Assembly: GCF_000410515.1 (NCBI RefSeq)
Contig: NC_021500.1
Span: forward strand, 2,790,001 to 2,854,000
Reading direction: 5' to 3'
Length of the DNA stretch: 64,000 nt
From: Enterobacter sp. R4-368
Lineage (GTDB): Bacteria > Pseudomonadota > Gammaproteobacteria > Enterobacterales > Enterobacteriaceae
The notes beneath the pieces were generated by a model. The model was not told the DNA's origin. It was given only the letters and a program-made list of their open reading frames with translations, and ran no database searches. Position numbers and translations under genes: made by a program. Of the stretch, positions 17,894 through 27,044 are shown piece after piece (within the stretch, counting starts at the first letter, position 1; every line of letters begins with the position of its first letter).

Positions 17894-20186
17894 GCGCCGG
17901 CCCCTGATATTTCTCTACCCACGCCAGCGCCGTATTCCCGGCGCAGCCATTGCCCAGCCGTGAGCTGGGCAGATCTTTGGTGAGCACATTCACCGCGCCG
18001 TTTTTACAGATGCCGCCCGCCGCAGGGTCAAGATCCGGCCACGCGCCTTCGTGAATGCAGATCACGCCAGGTTTAATCCCATCAGTTACCACCGCGCCCG
18101 CCAGTACCTGCCCACGTTGGTTCCACACGCGTACCACATCCCCCGCAACAATCCCGCGCGCTTTCGCATCCGCAGGATGCAGCGTGACAGGTTCGCGACC
18201 AGCAACAGCATACGTTTCCCGCAAGCGGGAATAGTTAAGCTGGCTGTGCAGGCGATGCGCCGGATGCGCGGAAAGCACCTGTAATTGTTGCGGTTGTGCG
18301 TTGCCATGCCATTCATCCGGCTCCAGCCACATTGGATGCGGCGGGCAATCGGCATAACCGAAGCTGTTAATCCGCTCGGAGAAAATCTCGATTTTTCCGC
18401 TCGGCGTTTTCAACGGGTTGGCTTGCGGATCGCGGCGAAAATCCGCAAAGCGAACAAAGCGCGCATTCTGCTCGCTCTCCGGCATTTCAATAAGCTGGTT
18501 CGCCTGCCAGAACTCGGCGAACGGCGGCAGCGTCACCTGCTGGCTGGCACCGCGCTCGGCAGCAATGTTGTAGAACGTCTCCAGCCATTGCAGGTCGTTT
18601 TTGCCTTCGGTAAAACGCTCGCGGCCGCCCGCTTCCCAGCGTTCACTCAGCTCGGCAAACACCTCCCAGTCATCGCGCGCTTCATATTGCGGCGCAACGA
18701 CCTGCTTCATCGGCACCAGATGCTGGTTGCTGTAATCACCGGTCATCGTCAGATCGTTACGTTCAAACGAGGTGGTCGCCGGCAACACAATATCCGCGTG
18801 TTTCGCCGCCGCCGTCCAGAAGCATTCAGAAATTACCACCAGCTCCGGTTTTTGCCAGGCGCGAATCAGCCGGTTGGTATCCTGGTGATGGGTAAAGTTC
18901 GCACCGCCCGCCCACCAGACAAAGCGAATATCCGGGAAGTGGCGATCCATACCGTTGTGCTGATACGGCGCGCCGGGGTTTTCCAGCGCTTCGACAATGC
19001 GCGCAACGGGGATTTTATCCACCGCGTCAACGCCATCTTTCACCGTGCCCTGCATTGAGGCCAGCACCGCCGCGCGGCGCGTTGGGTTGCCGCCATTGGC
19101 GAAATGGTAAGAGAGACCAAAACCGCCACCGGGCGTACCGATTTGCCCCAGCATCGCCGCCAGCGTCACCAGCATCCAGTGTTTTTGCTCGCCGAACTGC
19201 TGGCGCTGCATTCCCCAGCCGGACATCAGCATGGTGGTGTTTTCGTGGAAAAGTGCCGCCAGTTCGCGAATTTTGTCGGCAGTAACACCACAAATCTCTG
19301 CGGCCCACTCGGCGGTTTTTGCCACGCCGTCACGCTCGCCGGTCAGGTAGGTAGCGAACGTGTCATAACCGACAGTGTAGCGGGAGAGGAAATCCGCATC
19401 CTGCCAGCCATTTTCCACCAGCGTATGCGCAATACCGAGCATCAGCGCGACGTCGGTTCCCATGTGTGGCGCAATCCATTCCATGCTGTCGCCAAAGAAA
19501 TCAACGGTTTCCGAACGCATCGGATCGATGCAGATCACCCGCTTACCGCTTTTGCGCAGCGCATCGAAATAGGGAATGCCCTGCTCGTCGGTAGCGTTCC
19601 AGGCTATTTTCAGCGTGTTAAGCGGGTTAGCGCTCCACAGCACCACCACTTCGCTGTGTTCGAGGATAAGCGGCCAACTGGTTTGCTGCTGATACACTTC
19701 GTTGCCGCCGACGACATGCGGCATGATCGCCTGCGCCGCACCAGTAGAGTAATCGCCCAGATGCCCGGTATACCCTCCGGCAAGGCTCATATAGCGTTGT
19801 AACAAGGTCGCCGCTTTGTGCAGCACGCCGTTGGAACGCCAGCCATAAGAACCGGCGAAAATCGACGACGGACCGTAAGTTTCACGGATGCGCTGGTGCT
19901 GCTGATGAATCAGCGTCAGCGCTTCATCCCAGCTAACGCGCACAAACTCATCCTGGCCGCGCACACCCTGCGGGCTGGAAGGTGAAGCGAGAAATCCTTT
20001 ACGCACCATCGGGTAGCGCACGCGCGTTGGGCTGTGGACCTGATCCTGCACAACGGTTTGCAGTGAGTTGGGGTGACGCGTCGGCAGCGCGCCGCGCGAA
20101 GCGAGCACCTTTTCGCCATCGGTGTCGACCAGCATCGGCCCCCAGTGGGCAGCCGTGAGAACAGTTTTGATTGCAGAGTTTGCCAA
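17856..20186 (-). CDS. bisC: Biotin sulfoxide reductase BisC (molybdopterin enzyme)
   Basis: Cytoplasmic molybdoenzyme of the DMSO reductase family that reduces biotin-d-sulfoxide and methionine sulfoxide. The 776 residues lack a Tat signal and an N-terminal iron-sulfur cysteine motif, as expected. GSYGWRSNG (112-120) contains the serine that by family analogy ligates molybdenum, and [29 protein letters not shown] and [11 protein letters not shown] are typical cofactor-binding segments. Translation probably begins at a TTG codon (20184-20186) seven bases after AGGAG. Its 3' end overlaps yiaC tail to tail. Confidence 0.95.
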   Translation of the reverse strand: MANSAIKTVLTAAHWGPMLVDTDGEKVLASRGALPTRHPNSLQTVVQDQVHSPTRVRYPMVRKGFLASPSSPQGVRGQDEFVRVSWDEALTLIHQQHQRIRETYGPSSIFAGSYGWRSNGVLHKAATLLQRYMSLAGGYTGHLGDYSTGAAQAIMPHVVGGNEVYQQQTSWPLILEHSEVVVLWSANPLNTLKIAWNATDEQGIPYFDALRKSGKRVICIDPMRSETVDFFGDSMEWIAPHMGTDVALMLGIAHTLVENGWQDADFLSRYTVGYDTFATYLTGERDGVAKTAEWAAEICGVTADKIRELAALFHENTTMLMSGWGMQRQQFGEQKHWMLVTLAAMLGQIGTPGGGFGLSYHFANGGNPTRRAAVLASMQGTVKDGVDAVDKIPVARIVEALENPGAPYQHNGMDRHFPDIRFVWWAGGANFTHHQDTNRLIRAWQKPELVVISECFWTAAAKHADIVLPATTSFERNDLTMTGDYSNQHLVPMKQVVAPQYEARDDWEVFAELSERWEAGGRERFTEGKNDLQWLETFYNIAAERGASQQVTLPPFAEFWQANQLIEMPESEQNARFVRFADFRRDPQANPLKTPSGKIEIFSERINSFGYADCPPHPMWLEPDEWHGNAQPQQLQVLSAHPAHRLHSQLNYSRLRETYAVAGREPVTLHPADAKARGIVAGDVVRVWNQRGQVLAGAVVTDGIKPGVICIHEGAWPDLDPAAGGICKNGAVNVLTKDLPSSRLGNGCAGNTALAWVEKYQGPALTLTAFDPPASS

Positions 20187-20376
20187 CGCGTGCTCCTGGA
20201 TAGGTTGCAGGTGGTGTCGATTTTGTTTTGCGCTCTATCATCCACAGCAGCAGCGCGATAGCAAAGAATTAAACGTCATTACGCTCACACTGCGGGTGAT
20301 AAGCCTCGCTTAGTGCTTGATTGCGCGCTATTTCGCGTTAAGGTGTGGGCAACCATTCACGGTGAGGGAAGCAACC

Positions 20377-21393
20377 ATGGCGAAAACGGCGCGGCCAACA
20401 ATCAGCGATGTCGCGAAAGCGGCAAAAACGGGAAAAACCAGTATTTCACGCTACCTGAATGGTGAAAAACATCTGCTTTCCGCCTCGCTGCTGGCACGTA
20501 TTGAGCAGGCGGTTGCCGATCTCGACTACCGCCCAAGCCTGATGGCGCGCGGGTTAAAGCGCGGTCGTACCCGCCTGATTGGCCTGATCATTGCTGACAT
20601 CACCAACCCCTATTCGGTGCATGTGCTGAGCGGCATTGAAGCTGCCTGTCGCGAAAAAGGGTTCACACCGTTGATGTGTAACACCAACAATGAAGTCGAT
20701 CAGGAGCTGCATTACCTCGACCTGCTGCGCAGTTACCAGGTGGAGGGAATTGTGGTTAACGCTGTAGGGATGCGTGAAGAGGGGCTAAACCGGCTGCAAC
20801 AATCCTCGCTGCCGATGGTGCTGATTGACCGCAAAATCCCCGATTTCGCCTGCGATGTGGTTGGGCTGGACAACACCCAGGCTGCCACCACCGCCACCGA
20901 GCACCTGATTGAACAGGGCTTCGAAGCGCTGTTGTTCCTGAGTGAACCGCTGGGCTCGGTGAATACCCGCCGCGAACGGCTGGCCGCGTTTCGCGCAACG
21001 CTTGCCCGTTACCCCGGCATGGTGGCGGAAAACGCCGAAATTGTGCTGCATGAAGCCGCACAGCTCGATAATACCCTGCGCCAGTTCCATGCCAGCCACC
21101 GGGGAATGCGCAAAGCTGTTATCTCCGCCAACGGCGCGCTCACCCTGCAAGTGGCGCGTTCACTAAAACGTATCGGCCTGAACTGGGGCAGCGACATTGG
21201 TCTGCTCGGTTTCGATGAGCTGGAGTGGGCCGAGCTGGCAGGCGTTGGCATCACCACCCTTAAACAACCAACCTGGCAAATTGGCTTTGCCGCCGTCGAG
21301 CAAGTCGTGCGGCGCATTGAAGGCCACAGCGACACGGTTCGCGAGCACGTTTTTTCCGGCGAACTGATCGTGCGCGGTTCTACAGCGCGTTAA
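20377..21393 (+). CDS. LacI-family regulator, probably PtxS-like repressor of the kgu operon
   Basis: DNA-binding repressor expected to respond to 2-ketogluconate or a related ligand. The chosen ATG at 20377 (MAKTARPTISDVAKAAKTGK) follows a GTGAGGGA ribosome site and gives 338 residues. It has a LacI helix-turn-helix (about 8-30, TISDVAKAAKTGKTSISRYL), a hinge helix (YRPSLMARGLKRGRT) and a periplasmic-binding-like ligand domain (about 65-338). It lies 112 bases upstream of kguE, whose promoter region carries a perfect 14-bp LacI-type palindrome almost identical to the PtxS operator of Pseudomonas as I recall it. Specificity is inferred from the adjacent genes. Confidence 0.85.
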   Translation: MAKTARPTISDVAKAAKTGKTSISRYLNGEKHLLSASLLARIEQAVADLDYRPSLMARGLKRGRTRLIGLIIADITNPYSVHVLSGIEAACREKGFTPLMCNTNNEVDQELHYLDLLRSYQVEGIVVNAVGMREEGLNRLQQSSLPMVLIDRKIPDFACDVVGLDNTQAATTATEHLIEQGFEALLFLSEPLGSVNTRRERLAAFRATLARYPGMVAENAEIVLHEAAQLDNTLRQFHASHRGMRKAVISANGALTLQVARSLKRIGLNWGSDIGLLGFDELEWAELAGVGITTLKQPTWQIGFAAVEQVVRRIEGHSDTVREHVFSGELIVRGSTAR

Positions 21394-21441
21394 ATAACCT
21401 TCGTGATGACGATCATAATTCCGGCACAGTGCACTTTTCTT

Positions 21442-21455
21442 TGGAACCGGTTCCA
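21442..21455. promoter_or_regulatory. Operator palindrome of the kgu operon
   Basis: TGGAACCGGTTCCA is a perfect 14-bp palindrome with the central CCGG typical of LacI-family operators; the Pseudomonas PtxS operator I remember is TGAAACCGGTTTCA. It overlaps a possible -35 (TTGGAA, 21441-21446) that lies 17 bases from a weak -10 (TAAAGA, 21464-21469), a layout suited to repression. Confidence 0.8.
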
Positions 21456-21505
21456 TCTAGCGTTAAAGACATACGAAAGCGAGAAAGTCGCCCGGGAGTC
21501 GGACA

Positions 21506-22267
21506 ATGCAGAGAAAAATTATCGTCGTCACCGCCGCTTACGGCCACACGCGCATCGAGGCGCTGGGCGGGCAAATTGCCCTGCTGCCGATTATTGCCGA
21601 AGCCGGAGCCGACGGCGTTGAGATCCGCCGCGAGCTGTTAAGCGAAGAGGCGTTAACCCATCTGGCCTCGCTGGCCTTCGCCATTGACCTGCACAACCTG
21701 CAAGTCTGTTATTCCGCGCCGGAAGCGCTGTTCGAAGCGGATGGTGCACTGAACCCGCGCTTACCGGCTCTGCTGGCAGAAGCGCAGACGCTGAAAGCCC
21801 AGTGGTTAAAAGTCTCGCTCGGCCACTTTCACCATCACGCTACGCTGGAAACGCTGCGCGACTGGCTGGCGACCAGCCCGGTACCGCTGGTGGTGGAAAA
21901 CGACCAGACCGCCTGCGGCAAGCTCGCGCCGATGCTGCGCTTTAAAGCCGCCTGTCATACGTTGGCGCTGCCGGTGAGTTTAACCTTCGATACCGGTAAC
22001 TGGCTGTGGGTTGGTGAAACACCTGAAAACGCCGCACGCCAGCTTGCGCCTGCGGTCAGTTATATCCATGTCAAAGCCGCTGTGACCCATGGCGACAGTT
22101 TCCGCGCCGTACCGCCGGACACTGCCGATGCCCGCTGGCTGGCGCTGCTGAATAACTTACCGGCCGATGCGCCGCGCGGTATCGAATTCCCGCTTGAGGG
22201 CGAGGATCTGACCGCCGTTACCCGTCATTACGTTAATTTGTTACGCGAGGAGTCCCATCATGCATAA
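21506..22267 (+). CDS. kguE: KguE-like sugar phosphate isomerase/epimerase (TIM barrel)
   Basis: Cytosolic xylose-isomerase-like TIM-barrel protein of the 2-ketogluconate utilisation cluster; its exact reaction is not established. The 253 residues contain metal-site segments of the family: VEIRRELL (about 39-46), VVENDQT, FDTGNWLW, YIHVKAA and IEFPLEGED. A GGGAG ribosome site precedes the ATG. It is the first gene of the operon behind the operator and overlaps kguK by 8 bases. The name rests on order (kguE-kguK-kguT-reductase) and fold. Confidence 0.8.
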   Translation: MQRKIIVVTAAYGHTRIEALGGQIALLPIIAEAGADGVEIRRELLSEEALTHLASLAFAIDLHNLQVCYSAPEALFEADGALNPRLPALLAEAQTLKAQWLKVSLGHFHHHATLETLRDWLATSPVPLVVENDQTACGKLAPMLRFKAACHTLALPVSLTFDTGNWLWVGETPENAARQLAPAVSYIHVKAAVTHGDSFRAVPPDTADARWLALLNNLPADAPRGIEFPLEGEDLTAVTRHYVNLLREESHHA

Positions 22268-23201
22268 ACCGCTGGATGTCATCACGATTGGCGAAGCGAT
22301 GGCGATGTTTGTCGCCAGCGAAACCGGCGATCTGGCCGATGCCGGGCAGTTTATCAAGCGGGCGGCAGGCGCGGAGCTTAATGTCGCCACCGGGCTGGCG
22401 CGACTGGGTTTGCAGGTCTGTTGGGTAAGCCGCGTCGGCGATGACAGCTTCGGGCGCTTTATCCTCAATACGCTGCGTAAAGAAAATATCAGTACCGCTG
22501 GCGTGACGCTCGACGGGCGTTATGCCACCGGCTTTCAACTGAAATCTAAAGCCGAAAATGGAACCGATCCCATCGTGGAATATTTCCGTAAAGGCTCGGC
22601 GGCCAGCCACCTCTCGACAGACGATTTTCACGCGGCGCTGTTTAACGAAGCCCGCCATTTACATCTCAGCGGTGTGGCGGCGGCGCTGTCCGCCTCCTCT
22701 TACGCACTGCTGGAACATGCTGCACAAAGCATGAAAGCGCAGGGCAAAACCATTTCATTTGACCCTAATCTGCGACCGGTGCTGTGGAAAAGCGAAGCGG
22801 AGATGGTGGAAAAGCTCAACCGCCTCGCCTTTCAGGCCGACTGGGTTCTGCCAGGGTTGAAGGAGGGGATGATTCTGACGGGCGAAAACACGCCGCAAGG
22901 GATTGCCGATTTCTATCTGCAACGCGGCGTCAAAGCGGTGGTGATCAAAACCGGTGCCGATGGCGCGTGGTTTAAAACCGCCAGCGGAGAACAGGGCGCC
23001 GTTGCGCCAGTAAAAGTGGAGAACGTCGTCGATACGGTCGGTGCCGGGGACGGCTTCGCCGTGGGTGTAATAAGCGCCCTGCTGGAAGGCAAAACCTTGC
23101 CCGAAGCGGTACGCCGCGGTAACGCCATCGGCGCGCTGGCTATCCAGGTGCCGGGCGACAGCGAAGGATTGCCAACCCGTGCGGAACTGGGCGCGCTGTA
23201 A
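22260..23201 (+). CDS. kguK: PfkB-family sugar kinase, probable 2-ketogluconate kinase
   Basis: Ribokinase-superfamily kinase expected to phosphorylate 2-keto-D-gluconate at C6; a 2-keto-3-deoxygluconate substrate (KdgK-like) is the main alternative. The 313 residues show the first PfkB signature region GAELNVATGLARLG (37-50) and the second signature DTVGAGDGFAVG (about 257-268), whose aspartate is the catalytic base. The start lies inside the 3' end of kguE. Followed after 81 bases by the transporter gene. Confidence 0.85.
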   Translation: MHKPLDVITIGEAMAMFVASETGDLADAGQFIKRAAGAELNVATGLARLGLQVCWVSRVGDDSFGRFILNTLRKENISTAGVTLDGRYATGFQLKSKAENGTDPIVEYFRKGSAASHLSTDDFHAALFNEARHLHLSGVAAALSASSYALLEHAAQSMKAQGKTISFDPNLRPVLWKSEAEMVEKLNRLAFQADWVLPGLKEGMILTGENTPQGIADFYLQRGVKAVVIKTGADGAWFKTASGEQGAVAPVKVENVVDTVGAGDGFAVGVISALLEGKTLPEAVRRGNAIGALAIQVPGDSEGLPTRAELGAL

Positions 23202-23282
23202 CGCACCCTGCCGCCAAAACATGATTCACCGCTCTGTACCCTACAAACAGGCGGTTACCACCTCAACCACAGAGGCAACCTT

Positions 23283-24572
23283 ATGAACGCTACAAATTCA
23301 ACAAAACGCTGGCTGTATATCATGCCGATCGTGTTCATTACCTACAGCCTGGCCTATCTCGATCGCGCCAACTTTAGCTTTGCTTCCGCTGCCGGGATTA
23401 ACGACGATTTAGGCATCACCAAAGGCGTCTCCTCGCTGTTAGGCGCGCTGTTCTTTCTTGGCTACTTCTTTTTCCAGATCCCGGGTGCGGTGTACGCCGA
23501 ACGCCGCAGCGTGCGCAAGCTGATCTTTATCTGCCTGATCCTGTGGGGCGGGTGTGCATCGTTAACCGGCATGGTGAGTAATATCCCGATGCTGGCCGCC
23601 ATCCGCTTTATCCTCGGCGTGGTGGAAGCCGCCGTGATGCCCGCGATGCTTATCTATATCAGCAACTGGTTCACCAAGTCCGAACGTTCACGCGCGAACA
23701 CGTTCCTGATCCTCGGTAATCCGGTGACCGTGCTGTGGATGTCGGTGGTGTCCGGTTATTTGATCCAGTCCTTCGGCTGGCGAGAAATGTTCATTATCGA
23801 AGGTATTCCGGCGGTGATTTGGGCGTTCTGCTGGTGGGTACTGGTAAAAGATAAACCCGCGCAGGTGAACTGGCTGTCGAACAGTGAGAAAACCGCGCTG
23901 CAAACCCAGCTTGATAAAGAACAACAGGGCATTAAAGCGGTACGCAACTACAGCGAAGCCTTCCGCTCACGCAATGTGGTACTGCTGTGCCTGCAATATT
24001 TCGCCTGGAGTATTGGCGTTTATGGTTTTGTCCTGTGGCTGCCATCGATTATTCGCAGCGGTGGTGAAAACCTGGGCATGGTGGAAGTCGGCTGGCTCTC
24101 CGCCGTGCCTTACCTGGCGGCGACGCTGGCGATGATCCTCGCCTCGTGGGCATCCGACAAGCTGCAAAACCGCAAACTGTTCGTCTGGCCGCTGCTGCTG
24201 ATTGGCGCGTTTGCCTTTATCGGCTCGTGGGCGGTTGGCGCGAACCACTTCTGGGTCTCTTATTCACTGCTGGTGGTTGCTGGCGCGGCGATGTACGCCC
24301 CTTATGGGCCTTTCTTCGCCATTATTCCTGAAATGCTGCCGCGCAATGTCGCCGGTGGGGCGATGGCGCTCATCAACAGTATGGGCGCGCTGGGCTCCTT
24401 CTGCGGCTCCTGGGTGGTGGGTTATCTCAACGGCGCCACCGGCAGCCCGTCCGCATCGTACATTTTTATGGGGGTGGCGCTTTTCGCCTCCGTATGGCTT
24501 ACTTTAATTGTTAAGCCTGCTAACAATAAGCAGATTCCGGCAGGCGCACCATCACAAGGGAGAACCGCATGA
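23283..24572 (+). CDS. kguT: MFS sugar-acid transporter, probable 2-ketogluconate permease
   Basis: Major facilitator of the anion:cation symporter family (GudP/DgoT/KguT group), a 12-segment inner-membrane proton symporter for hexonates. The 429 residues have the signature start [10 protein letters not shown] after the first helix and the loop sequence [10 protein letters not shown] between helices 2 and 3. An AGAGG ribosome site precedes the ATG and the 3' end overlaps ghrB in an ATGA junction. Substrate is inferred from the flanking kinase and reductase. Confidence 0.85.
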   Translation: MNATNSTKRWLYIMPIVFITYSLAYLDRANFSFASAAGINDDLGITKGVSSLLGALFFLGYFFFQIPGAVYAERRSVRKLIFICLILWGGCASLTGMVSNIPMLAAIRFILGVVEAAVMPAMLIYISNWFTKSERSRANTFLILGNPVTVLWMSVVSGYLIQSFGWREMFIIEGIPAVIWAFCWWVLVKDKPAQVNWLSNSEKTALQTQLDKEQQGIKAVRNYSEAFRSRNVVLLCLQYFAWSIGVYGFVLWLPSIIRSGGENLGMVEVGWLSAVPYLAATLAMILASWASDKLQNRKLFVWPLLLIGAFAFIGSWAVGANHFWVSYSLLVVAGAAMYAPYGPFFAIIPEMLPRNVAGGAMALINSMGALGSFCGSWVVGYLNGATGSPSASYIFMGVALFASVWLTLIVKPANNKQIPAGAPSQGRTA

Positions 24573-25543
24573 AGCCATCCATCATCCTGTACAAAGCCTT
24601 GCCCGATGATTTGCTGCAACGTCTGGAAACGCATTTCACCGTGACCCGCGTGGCGAACCTGAAACCGGAAACGGTGGCGCAACACGCTGAAGCCTTCGCC
24701 AGCGCGCAAGGGTTGCTGGGTTCCAGCGAAAAAGTGGACAGCGAACTGCTGGAGAAAATGCCGCAGCTACGCGCCACGTCGACTGTCTCGGTAGGCTATG
24801 ACAACTTTGATGTGGATGCGCTAAACGCACGCAAAATTCTGCTGATGCACACCCCGACCGTGCTGACGGAAACGGTCGCCGATACCATCATGGCGCTGGT
24901 GCTGAGCAGCGCGCGCCGCGTGGTGGAAGTGGCTGAGCGGGTGAAAGTGGGCGAATGGACATCCGGCATTGGCCCAGACTGGTTTGGTGTTGATGTGCAC
25001 CATAAAACGCTGGGTATTATTGGCATGGGGCGCATCGGGCTTGCGCTGGCACAGCGCGCGCACTTCGGTTTCGGCATGCCGATCCTCTACAACGCGCGTC
25101 GCCACCACACCGAGGCGGAAGAGCGCTTCCAGGCCCGCTATTGCGATTTAGACACGCTGCTGAAAGAGTCCGATTTCGTCTGCCTGGTGCTGCCGCTGAC
25201 GGACGAGACGCATCATCTGATTGGCAAGAAGCAGTTCGAGATGATGAAAAAATCGGCCATCTTTATTAATGCCGGGCGCGGCCCGGTAGTTGATGAAGCG
25301 GCGCTGATCGACGCGCTGAAAAACGGCGAGATCCACGCCGCCGGGCTGGATGTCTTTGAGCAAGAGCCACTGCCGGTTGATTCGCCATTGCTGTCGCTGC
25401 CCAATGTCGTGGCGCTGCCGCACATCGGTTCTGCGACTCATGAAACGCGCTACAACATGGCGGAGTGCGCGGTAGATAACCTGATCGACGCGCTGAACGG
25501 CAAGGTTGAGAAAAACTGCGTTAACCCGCAAGTGGCGCGCTAA
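24569..25543 (+). CDS. ghrB: 2-ketoaldonate (2-ketogluconate) / glyoxylate reductase GhrB
   Basis: NADPH-dependent D-2-hydroxyacid dehydrogenase reducing 2-ketogluconate, hydroxypyruvate and glyoxylate; in the kgu pathway the equivalent KguD reduces the phosphorylated keto acid to 6-phosphogluconate. The 324 residues include the Rossmann motif GIIGMGRIG, the catalytic Arg/Glu segment ([10 protein letters not shown]) and the catalytic His in PHIGSATHE. Closely similar to E. coli GhrB, which there stands alone; here it is the last gene of the kgu operon, coupled to kguT by a 4-base overlap and followed by a terminator. Confidence 0.95.
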   Translation: MKPSIILYKALPDDLLQRLETHFTVTRVANLKPETVAQHAEAFASAQGLLGSSEKVDSELLEKMPQLRATSTVSVGYDNFDVDALNARKILLMHTPTVLTETVADTIMALVLSSARRVVEVAERVKVGEWTSGIGPDWFGVDVHHKTLGIIGMGRIGLALAQRAHFGFGMPILYNARRHHTEAEERFQARYCDLDTLLKESDFVCLVLPLTDETHHLIGKKQFEMMKKSAIFINAGRGPVVDEAALIDALKNGEIHAAGLDVFEQEPLPVDSPLLSLPNVVALPHIGSATHETRYNMAECAVDNLIDALNGKVEKNCVNPQVAR

Positions 25544-25560
25544 CGCAAAGCGCAATAAAA

Positions 25561-25590
25561 AAGAGGCGAACCTGTCGCCTCTTTTTTTTG
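25561..25590. terminator. Bidirectional terminator between ghrB and yiaF
   Basis: AAGAGGCGA and TCGCCTCTT pair around a 5-base loop, preceded by an A-run and followed by eight T. It ends the kgu-ghrB operon and can also end the convergent yiaF transcript. Confidence 0.92.
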
Positions 25591-25601
25591 CCTGCGCCGG
25601 A

Positions 25602-26315
25602 TTACTGCTGCGTGGCGGTAACGGCTGCTGTCCAGGCCTGGTTGAACGCCTGATGCTGCGCGGCCAGCGGCGCAATCAGCGCGTTATACTGGCTGGCCTG
25701 CTGCGACGTCGGGAACTGAATGCCGTTGGCAACAAAGCTCACCTGTGTGTCCTGTTGAGCAATAAAATCACCCACCTGAACCAGTTGCTGGGTAAATACC
25801 TGCGCCGCCGGGATCAGCGGTTGCAGAGCATTTGCCGGATTAGTGACCACTTTGGTAAACACCTGATCGTAAACCGGTTTTAGATCGTCAGCCTGCTTTA
25901 ACGCGGCATGCGACGCATCGGCCTGCATTTTTGCGTTTTGCAGTTGCTGGCTCAGCACCCCCAGCGAACCGTTGGCCTGGCGAAGCGGTTCACGCTGCGT
26001 CATATAATCCTGCGGCACACGGATAGCATTAACGCTGTCCACCACCGGACGCAGACCGGAGTCCATCGCCTGGTTAACCTGCTGGGAATAGCCATAAATC
26101 ACAGCATAATCAGAGACAAACGGGCCAAACTGTTTCTTCTGATCCGCCGTCAGCGCGGGCAGTCGTTCGCTGCTGCGCATGGCCGTATTTTGCAGGAAAT
26201 CGATAAACGCCTTGCGCTGATCGCCTTCTTTGTCGAAACACCCACTCAGGCTTACTACCATTAATAACGCCGCAAGAGGCGCGAACCAGCGAGAGCAGGA
26301 CTTTCCTGTCGCCAT
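25602..26315 (-). CDS. yiaF: DUF3053 lipoprotein YiaF
   Basis: Predicted envelope lipoprotein of unknown function, conserved in enterobacteria. The start at 26315 (MATGKSCSRWFAPLAALL) has an AGGAG ribosome site; a longer in-frame start at 26354 is not supported. The signal ends in the lipobox LSGC (Cys26) followed by FDKEG; Phe, not Asp, follows the cysteine, so outer-membrane sorting is expected. The rest of the 237 residues is largely helical and rich in Gln and Ala, with no enzymatic motif. Same neighbours as in E. coli. Confidence 0.92.
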   Translation of the reverse strand: MATGKSCSRWFAPLAALLMVVSLSGCFDKEGDQRKAFIDFLQNTAMRSSERLPALTADQKKQFGPFVSDYAVIYGYSQQVNQAMDSGLRPVVDSVNAIRVPQDYMTQREPLRQANGSLGVLSQQLQNAKMQADASHAALKQADDLKPVYDQVFTKVVTNPANALQPLIPAAQVFTQQLVQVGDFIAQQDTQVSFVANGIQFPTSQQASQYNALIAPLAAQHQAFNQAWTAAVTATQQ

Positions 26316-26705
26316 TTTGTTACTCCTTTCACCCATAAAAGCGCATACCGGCACACGCGTGCCTGAAGGCTTACAAGAATAGTCCAGGTCTGCTTCGCAA
26401 GATACCCCTTCAATGCATTCTTAAACGCGCGAAACCGACCTGGCATGAAATTTTCCGCGAATTGGTACAGATTATTCTTAATCGAAAATTCTGCTGAAGG
26501 TTTACAAAAATATACTGAATAAAAGCAGCCTGAGCGTAATCAAGCAATTAAGCGGTAACGGAAAGTCAAAACGTGCATTTCAACAGCATCAAAACGTTTC
26601 GACGCATAAATAATCACTGGCGCAACCACCACACCAGGAATTTTCACGACTATTCTTAATGAGCTGTATCACGATCCCGCTGTGTGATTTTACGAGGAGT
26701 TCTCG
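26316..26705. other. Divergent intergenic region yiaF-yiaG
   Basis: 390 bases that must contain the promoters of the divergent yiaF and yiaG genes. It is AT-rich between 26440 and 26640. I see no strong palindrome, hairpin with T-run or convincing -35/-10 pair, and no small gene with a ribosome site. Confidence 0.4.
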
Positions 26706-26999
26706 ATGGAATATAAAGATCCAGAATTTGAGCTGTTGAGCAGCCTGGAACAAATTGTTTTTAAAAATGACGTAACGCAGCCGGTAACCCTGAGCAAGAA
26801 GCAGAATTACTTTAGTGACTTTGAACAATTGCGACGTGGAACCGGGCTTAAAATTGATGACTTCGCTCGTGCCATGGGAGTCTCAGTATCGATGGTGCAT
26901 GAATGGGAATCACAACGTATAAAACCCACTGCCACCGAGATGAAACTGATGCGTCTGATTCATGCGAACCCAACGCTCAGTAAGCAGTTAATTGAATAA
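26706..26999 (+). CDS. yiaG: HTH-type transcriptional regulator YiaG
   Basis: Small (97-residue) Xre-family DNA-binding protein. The helix-turn-helix lies in the C-terminal half (about 42-90: FEQLRRGTGLKIDDFARAMG then VSVSMVHEWESQRIKPT), the N-terminal part is acidic and helical. A GAGG ribosome site precedes the ATG. Similar to E. coli YiaG (96 residues); targets are unknown to me. In E. coli cspA follows, here an ABC-F gene in the opposite direction does. Confidence 0.92.
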   Translation: MEYKDPEFELLSSLEQIVFKNDVTQPVTLSKKQNYFSDFEQLRRGTGLKIDDFARAMGVSVSMVHEWESQRIKPTATEMKLMRLIHANPTLSKQLIE

Positions 27000-27012
27000 A
27001 TAGTGATGGTAG

Positions 27013-27034
27013 AACCCCCGATAATCCGGGGGTT
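27013..27034. terminator. Hairpin between convergent yiaG and the ABC-F gene
   Basis: AACCCCCG and CGGGGGTT form an 8-bp stem with a 6-base loop in the 45-base gap between two convergent stops. There is no T-run on either side, so termination is plausible but not typical. Confidence 0.5.
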
Positions 27035-27044
27035 AATGTCCACC

